NCBI RefSeq assembly: GCF_021917145.1
Contig: NW_025813796.1
Span: 911,781-975,780 of the forward strand
Source: Hypomesus transpacificus
Lineage: Eukaryota > Chordata > Actinopteri > Osmeriformes > Osmeridae
Reading direction: 5' to 3'
Length of the DNA: 64,000 nucleotides
This document shows positions 12,001 to 21,000 of this stretch, one piece after another. The notes beneath the pieces were generated by a model. The model ran no database searches, was not told the DNA's origin, and was given only the letters and a program-made list of their open reading frames with translations. The position numbers and the translations under genes were made by a program. The number at the start of each line of letters is the position of its first letter. Within the stretch, counting starts at the first letter, position 1.

Positions 12001-15000
12001 TCTCTCCCTCTCTCTCGTTCTGCGTTTGTTGCTCTTCTCTCTCCCTGCCCCTCCCCCCACCTCTCTTTTTGAAACTAATTCTGCCTCTTCCAGGTGACCG
12101 GTTTTGTATCCTCCTCTGTATCCCCTGTTGACTCACACTCTCCTATTGATGCGGCCGTCTCACCTCATCTTCTCCTTGTTCTCTTCCTCCCCCCCCCCCC
12201 CCCCCCCCCCCCCCAGAGTAAGCATGAACCCGCCACCCAGGGCGAGGGAGCCCAGGCCTCTGTGGAAAGTGCCATGACCAGCGCTGGTTGTGCCCAGGTA
12301 AAAACTGCCCCCCCTCCCCATCTCAACAGAACAACACGAGCATTCCCCCAGAATGACCCTTCTCTAATGGATGGGCTTGGTTATGCCATTCCACTTCAGC
12401 ACTTTAGCGAGGTTCTGCCTGGCGGGGAGAGAAGGCGAATCCGCTGAACTGTCGTGAGAAGCCTGACTCTGCTTAAAGCACCGCCTGTCTTTTCAACTAA
12501 CGCTCATGACACTTTTGTTTTTTTACTTTGCTTGCTTTCAGTCCAGAGCTCGAGTTAAAGGCAAATTCCCAGTCTCATTTGCAATATTCATGTTTTTTAT
12601 TTTATGTAGTCTGACTTCACTGTAGCTGGGCGAATTTAGCATGTTGAGGGAATAGTAGCATCCAGTGGCAGTATCAATGAGAAAGATCAACCATATCGAA
12701 TATCCACCTCTTTTTGTGTGTTCGAGACAGAGCGGCCATTTAGCCTGTGTGAAATGCGCACGGTAACAGCCAGTGCTTCTCCTTCCAGGGTTCCAGCAGT
12801 CGTCTGGATTCGGACTCGGCCAGCGAGATGAGCTATGGAGGAAGTTACTCTGTTCCCCGGAAACTGACGAGTCACCTGGGCACCAAGGTAACTGCAGATC
12901 CCCCCCCCAGCTCTCTGCTTTGTCAACCAGCCCCTCGGCAACGCTCCAGAGTCCAAACGGTTAAATTCCCTCTGATTGACAATTTCATTAAGATAATCTG
13001 TTTAGACGATGGCTTACAGAAATGCGATTACGATGCCTATTTGGTATAACATCTCAAATAAGAGGCTTATTTCTGCCAACACTTTCCATATCAGTGTGAC
13101 ATTTGCACTTGATATCCTCTGTAAATCCTCATCCTGCCCCCCCTAACCCCTCAAACAGGTGGAGATGGTGTACTCACTGCTCTCCATGCTGGGGACCCAT
13201 GACAAGGACGACATGTCCCGCACCCTCCTGGCCATGTCCAGCTCCCAGGACAGCTGCATCGCCATGCGCCAGTCGGGCTGCCTGCCCCTGCTCATCCAGC
13301 TGCTGCACGGCAACGACAAGGACTCTGTGCTGCTGGGGAACTCCCGGGGCAGCAAGGAGGCCCGCGCCCGGGCCAGCGCCGCCCTGCACAACATCATCCA
13401 CTCGCAGCCAGACGACAAGCGCGGCCGCAGGGAGATCCGGGTGCTGCACCTGCTGGAGCAGATCCGGGTGTACTGCGAGACCTGCTGGGAGTGGCAGGAG
13501 AGCCACGAGAGGGGGGTGGACCAGGACCAAAACCCAAGTAAGGCCCGTTCAGATCATTCCAATTGTTATGCCCATAGCGATAAGTGCGACCAGGGCACTC
13601 GCTTTTTAAACGGACAGTAGGTTTGTTTCAAAATGTAAGGCGTTCCGTGTTATTACCCTGATCTCCCGTGTTTCCTAGTGCCCTCTCCGGTGGAGCACCA
13701 GATCTGCCCAGCGGTGTGTGTTCTCATGAAGCTGTCTTTTGACGAAGAGCACCGACATGCCATGAATGAGCTTGGTAAGCACTCAGTGTACTCTGAATCT
13801 TTACATGCAGTCTTTTCTTTTCTTTATTTTTATGGAGTAAATCCTCCATAAAATAATCCTGTGTGGGCTGGCTGATCCAGGACATCACATAGTAAAACAT
13901 TTATTTACTCGCCCACTGCATTATTGATTGTAATTACCGGGTGCTCTGCTTATTTCCCAGGGGGGCTGCAAGCTATCGGGGAGCTTCTGCAAGTGGATTG
14001 CGATATTTACGGCCTAACCAGCGACCACTACAGTGTCACCCTCAGAAGATATGCAGGAATGGCCCTCACCAACCTCACATTTGGGGACGTAGCCAATAAG
14101 GTTGGATACCATTGATTGGTCATTTGCTGCAAGCTAGGGGTTTGGAACTCGTGACAGTATGGATTGACATAGATGGCTTTGTCTGTGTTCCAAATCCCCA
14201 GGCCACCCTGTGTTCCATGAAGGGCTGTATGAGGGCCATGGTGGCACAGCTGAAGTCTGACAGTGAGGACCTACAGCAGGTATGCAGGCAGGCTCTCAAA
14301 TCCCCCCCAAGTAGGATGACCTACTGCAGAGAGACAATCTAGCGAAGTTTTAATCTGTAGCCGACATCAAAATAAAACCATTGTATTAAGGTCAGGAGAA
14401 GCCATCTTTTGCTGCACAGAAAATAATAAATTTACTGGAGGAAAAATGTCAGTGTATTTAAAATCTTTGCAGGGATTTCCTCTTTCTGAATATAAAATAT
14501 ATACACATGTATAAGTATATACCGTAATTTTCGGACTATAAGGCACAACGTTATATAAACCGCAGCAGCTAAATTGAATGATGTGTACATACAGTGCCCT
14601 CCAAAAGTATTGGAACAGTGAGGCGAATTCCTTTATTTTTGCTGTAGACTGAAAACATTTGGGCTTGACATCAAATAATGAACGTGAGACCAGAGATCAA
14701 CGTTTCAGCTTTTATTTCCAGGTATTTACATCAGGATCTGATGCACAACTAAGAAAATATCACATTTTGTTTGAATCCACCCATTTGTCATGTGAGCAAA
14801 AGTATTGGAACAGATATACTTAAAACATATTTAAGTGAATAAGACTTAATATTTAGTTGCAAATCCTTTGCTTTCAATAACTGCAGCAAGTCTGTGACCC
14901 ATTGACGTCACCAAACTTTTGCATTCTTCCTTTTTGATGCTTTCCCAGGCTTTCACTGCAGCCTCTTTCAGTTGTTGTTGGTTTTGTGGGGTTCCTCCCT

Positions 15001-18000
15001 TCAGTCTCCTCTTAAGCAGGTAAAATGCATGCTCTATAGGGTTTAAGTCTGGAGATTGACTTGGCCAGTCTAATACCTTCCATTTCTTGCCCCTGATGAA
15101 CTCCTTTGTTGTTTTGGCAGTGTGTTTTGGGTCGTTATCTTGCTGCATGATGAAGGCTCTGCCAATCAGTTTGGTTGCATCTTTCCTTAAATTGGCAGAC
15201 AAAATGTTTCTGTAGACTTCCGAGTTCATTTTGCTGCTGCCATCATGTGTTACATCCTCAATGAAGATTAATGAGCCCGTCCTAGAAGAAGCCATGCAAG
15301 CCCAAGCCATGACATTACCTCCACCGTGTTTCACAGATGAGCTTGTGTGTTTGGGATCATGAGCAGTTCCTTTCTTTCTCCAAACTTTAGCCTTTCCATC
15401 ACTTTGGTAAAAGTTAATCTTTGTCTCATCAGTCCATAAAACTTTGTCCCAGAATTTTTGAGGTTCATCTCTGTACTTTTTGGCAAATTCCAGCCTGGCC
15501 TTCCTATTCTTCTTGCTAATGAGTGGTTTGCATCTTCTGGTGTAGCCCTTGTACTTTTGTTCATGAAGTCTTCTGCGAACAGTAGATAGTGATACCTTCA
15601 CTCCTGCCATCTGGAGGTTGTTGCTGATCTCACTAACAGTTGTTTTAGGGTCTTTCTTTACAGCTCTCACAATGTTTCTGTCATCAACTGCTGATGTTTT
15701 CCTTGATCTACCTGTTCGACGTCTGTTACTTAGTACACCAGTAGTTTTCTTCTTCTTCAGGACATTCCAAATGGTTGTACTGGCTATGGCCAATGTTTCT
15801 GCAATGGCTCTGATTGATTTTCCATCTTCTCTAAGACTCACAATTGTTTGTTTTTCACCCAAAGACAGTGCTCCGGTTTTCATGTTGTTTTCACCTCTGA
15901 ATACAGTCTGCATAGACAAAACCTATCTTACCCAATCTGAACCTGAGTGTAGACATTCAGTGGTATTTATTGATTGAATAATGTATGTAATAGGACACAC
16001 CTGGGCAACAAAACACACCTGTCAGTCATATGTTCCAATACTTTTGCTCACGTGACAAATGGGTGGGTTCGAACAAAAAGGTGATATTTTCTAATTTGTG
16101 CATCAGATCCTGATGTAAATACCTGGAAATAAAAGCTGAAACGTTGATCTCTGGTTTCACATTCATCGTTTGATGTCAAGCCCAAATGTTTTCAGTCTAC
16201 AGCAAAAATAAAGGAATTGGCCTCACTGTTCCAATACTTTTGGAGGGCACTGTATATAAGCCGCACTGGACTATAAGTTTTAATGTTTAATTACCATATG
16301 TAAGGGTTCGTGCACAGAGGGGCTTGTCGGGAAAGAGATGGCTGCTTGAGGAAGCCCCCATTAAAAAAATATATAATACAAATACATATGATTTCTCTAC
16401 CCAGGTCATTGCCAGCGTGTTGAGGAACTTGTCCTGGCGTGCGGATGTGAACAGCAAGAAGACCCTGAGAGAGGTGGGCTGTGTCAGAGCTCTGATGGAG
16501 TGTGCCTTGGAGGTGCAAAAGGTGAGACAGGCCCCGCTCTTACGAGCCAGGCTGCTTGTGGATTCGCTGTGCGCACAGCAGTCTGCACCAGTCTAAATAA
16601 TTGACATCTTCACTAGACAAATCAAATATTTCCACAGAAACGGGTTGTGCTCTTTGGATATTCAACGTGTCGCGTTTATTTCTGTTGAAGGAATCTACTC
16701 TGAAGAGTGTACTGAGTGCCCTCTGGAACCTATCAGCTCACTGCACTGAGAACAAGGCGGATATCTGTGCTGTACAGGGAGCATTGGCCTTCCTGGTCAC
16801 CACTCTAACTTATAGGAGCCAAACAAACACCCTTGCCATTATTGAGAGTGGAGGAGGGATCCTTCGCAATGTGTCTAGTCTCATTGCTACCAACGAAGAT
16901 CATAGGTAATTTGTGTTTCAAATAACAAAGGATACAAGTGTATTTTTTGGGGGTGTTGTAATAATGTTTTTCATAAATGCACATTAATATCATGTCTTTT
17001 CTGTTTGTAGGCAAGTTCTAAGAGGAAGCAGCTGCCTCCAGACTCTTCTTCAGCACCTTAAGTCTCACAGCCTGACCATAGTAAGCAACGCTTGCGGAAC
17101 TCTCTGGAATCTCTCTGCTCGGAACACGAAAGACCAAGAGGCATTGTGGGACATGGGTGCCGTGAGCATGCTGAAGAACCTCATCCACTCCAAGCACAAG
17201 ATGATCGCCATGGGCAGCGCTGCGGCATTGAGGAACCTCATGGCCAACAGACCTGCCAAGTACAAGGATGCCAACATCATGTCCCCCGGCTCCAGCATGC
17301 CTTCCCTCCACGTCAGGAAACAGAAAGCCCTTATCGAGGAACTGGATGCGCAGCATCTCTCGGAAACGTTCGATAACATAGACAATTTGAGCCCCAAGGC
17401 CCACCGGGGCAAGCCAAGACACAAAGCGAATGCCTACGGCGATTACGATGGGGTGTCCAGATCGGATGTGTTCAGCCCCAATAGCATGCCCGTGCGACCC
17501 CAGTACATGAACACGCCCGTTCTGTCCAGCCCGTCATCGAGGGAGAACCGCGGGCCCGCTGATATCGTCAGGGCCGAGAGGGATCGGAGTGGGGACAGGG
17601 ATAGGAGGGGAGTTCCAGGGGGGCTCCACCCCGACATGGAGAACAAGAGAATGGGCATTCAAATCCCCAACACCACAGGCCAGATCGTCATGGTGATGGA
17701 CGATGTGCAGAACATCCACCTAGGCCTGGACGACAGGACGCCAGAAAACACACAGGAGCCCCATCGTACGACCGCAACGCATGGCCATTCTAACGCGTAC
17801 GCCTACAGCAAATCAGATCACTCGGGAAGAGCCTGTCCAATGCCCAAGTTGGAATACCGGGCGTCCAATGACAGCCTCAACAGTGTCAACAGCACTGATG
17901 GCTACGGCAAGAGAGGTCAGATGAAGCCCTCGGTCGATTCCTATTCCGAGGACGATGAGGGGAAGTGCTGCGTCTACAGGAAATACCCGGCGGATCTCGC

Positions 18001-21000
18001 CCATAAGATTTACAATGCAAATCACATGGAGGATGATGATGGAGACCTGGACACGCCCATCAACTACAGTCTAAAGTACTCTGACGAGCAGCTGAATTCT
18101 GGGAGGCAAAGCCCAAGCCAGAACGAGAGGTGGGCCCGGCCCAAGCACATGGAAGAGGAAATGAAACGTTCTGACCAGAGGCCGGGGAGGTCCCAAAGTC
18201 CCGGCTACCAATTGTACACAGAGAGCAGAGAAGAAGGAGAAGAGAAACTGAATTATCAGCCAAGGTTTGTCCAGACAGAAATTCAAGCGGGGTTCCGATC
18301 TAGAAACGCCAATTGCCCCGATCAAAGCTCTCCTGGTTCCAGCCAAGGAATGAACAAAAAGATCAATCAGACCATGTGCACTGTGGATGATTATGGAGAT
18401 GACAAACCAACCAATTACAGTGAGAGATACTCCGAGGAGGAAGAGCCCGACGACCAGCCAACCAATTACAGCATCAAGTACAGCGAGGAGCATCACGTGG
18501 AGCAACCAATCGATTACTCCCAAAAATCCCATCTTCCCATCTTCAGCCATTCAAAGCCCTCCTCCACTCAGAGCTCAGTGAAAGATCACCACAGTCAAGA
18601 GGGTTCCGCGTCCTCCGTGACATCCATTAAGAACGCAGGCAGGCAGAAACTTCATTCCTCCTCAGCCCAAGCGAGGCAGACTCGGGTGACCCAGAAGAAC
18701 CCTGTCAATCAAGAGACGCTGCAGACGTACTGTGTCGAGGACACGCCCATCTGTTTCTCCAGGGGAAGCTCTCTGTCGTCGCTGTCCTCGGACGAAGACG
18801 AAATGGAGAGTTGCAAGAGGAACATCAACGCCGCTAGCAACTACCCGACTCTTCCCATTGCAGAAAAAGAGCCTTCCGGTCCTCAAGATCAACGTGCAAA
18901 CGAGAGCCAGTCATCGGCGCAGTATGTCAGGATGAAGCCTCCAAGGAGCCATGGCCACGGGGAAGGATCCAGACACCACAAAGCTGTCGAGTTCTCATCC
19001 GGAGCCAAGTCGCCGTCGAAGAGCGGCGCCCAGACGCCGAAAAGTCCCCCGGAACACTACGTCCAGGAGACGCCGCTCATGTTCAGCAGGTGCACGTCCG
19101 TGAGCTCCTTGGACAGTTTCGAAAGCCACTCCATTGCCAGCTCTGTGCAGAGTGAGCTGTGCAGCGGGATGGTCAGCGGGATCATCAGCCCGAGCGATCT
19201 GCCCGACAGCCCGGGTCAGACGATGCCGCCCAGCAGAAGCAAAACTCCTCCCCCGCCGCCTCACCCAGCCCCCATGAAGCACAAGAAAGTAGCCCCTCTC
19301 ACTGAGAAGAGGGAGATGGCTCCTAGGCACGTGGCCGTCAACGCCGCCGTTCAAAAAGTCCAGGTGATCCAAGATAACGACACCCTATTGCACTTTGCGA
19401 CGGAAAGCACCCCGGATGGGTTCTCCTGCGCATCCAGCCTCAGTGCGTTAAGCCTCGACGAACCTTACATTCAGAAGGATGTGGAGCTCAAGATAATGCC
19501 ACCGGTTCACGAGGACGAGCAGGGAAATGAGGCTGAGCTCGAGGCAGACGATGCACAGGGACCTAGTGGCCAAGAGAATCACCCGTCACACGAGGCAGAA
19601 AAAGACATTCTGGATGACTCTGATGACGATGACATCGAGATACTGGAGGCTTGCATCAACTCTGCCATGCCCACAAAGTCATCGAGGAAACCAAAAAAAC
19701 AGTCGCCGCCATCCACATCCAGAATACCCCCACCGGTTGCGCGCAAACCAAGCCAACTTCCTGTATATAAACTTCTTCCCCCACAGAACAGGGGACAACA
19801 GCAGAAGCACGGCAACTTCCCCCATGGAGACGAAATGCCCAGAATATACTGCGTGGAGGGCACCCCTATCAATTTTTCTACAGCTACATCCCTCAGTGAC
19901 CTTACCATTGATTCTCCCCCCAATGAGCTTGCCGGTTCTGAAAGTTGCGCTCCCCGTGGAGAAATGCCCTCCAGTCAAAGAAGAGACACTCTTCCTGAAG
20001 GCAAAAGCACAGAGGAGAAGGATGCCGGTGCTGCAAGTTCCACGCAAGCTGCCACAGTAGAAAATGAAGGAGACGACATCTTAGCGGAGTGCATTAGCTC
20101 AGCCATGCCAAAAGGAAAACCCCATAAGCCTTTCAGAGTACAGAAAACAAACGACCAACCTCTGCACCCGACCTCCTCTCCTGTTAGTCTCGTCCAGCAA
20201 GAGGCTGAGAAGAGGAAGCCCACCTCTCCGGTAAAGCCAATGCCACAGAGTAGTGAATACAGAGCAAGGATGCTGAAGAGGCCAGATGCTCCAAACAACT
20301 TTTCGGCAGGACCGTCGTATACGGATAAACACAAGGAAACCAAAAAGCAAGACCCAAAAATGGCGGCGCGGGACTTTCCAGATAAGACGCCAAATGTAGA
20401 GGAGAGAACGACACGCCCCGGTTTCACCTTTGACTCGCCGCACCATTACACGCCGATAGAGGGCACGCCGTATTGCTTCTCGCGCAACGACTCCCTGAGT
20501 TCGCTGGACTTTGAAGACGACGATCTCGACCTCTCGAAGGAAAAGGCGGAGCTAAGAAAAGACAAGGACCAGAGGAAACCTCCGAGGCACAGCGGGGAGC
20601 CATCCGCGAGGGCAGCAAGTGCGCATGTGCCAACCGCACCGACCAAGCCTCTGCAAAAGCCTGCCACTTTCCCTCAGCCAGCCAAAGAAAACACAGGCCC
20701 GGTGCCTGATGAGAAACAGAAGTTCTCCATCGAAGACACCCCGGTGTGTTTCTCTCGCAACTCATCTCTAAGCTCGTTAAGTGATATTGACCAAGAAAAC
20801 AACAACAAAGACCAGCCAAAGGAGGATCCAAAAGAGGTGGACGTTCCAAGACCCCAAGCTTCTGGTTACGCACCCAAAGCCTTTCACGTTGAAGACACCC
20901 CTGTGTGCTTCTCTAGAAATAGTTCCCTCAGTTCCCTTAGCATTGATTCCGAAGACGATCTCCTGCAGGAATGCATAAGTTCTGCCATGCCAAAAAAGAA

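Noticed and set aside
15618..15977. 119-codon plus-strand frame within the Tc1 element
   Set aside because: Antisense shadow of the transposase.
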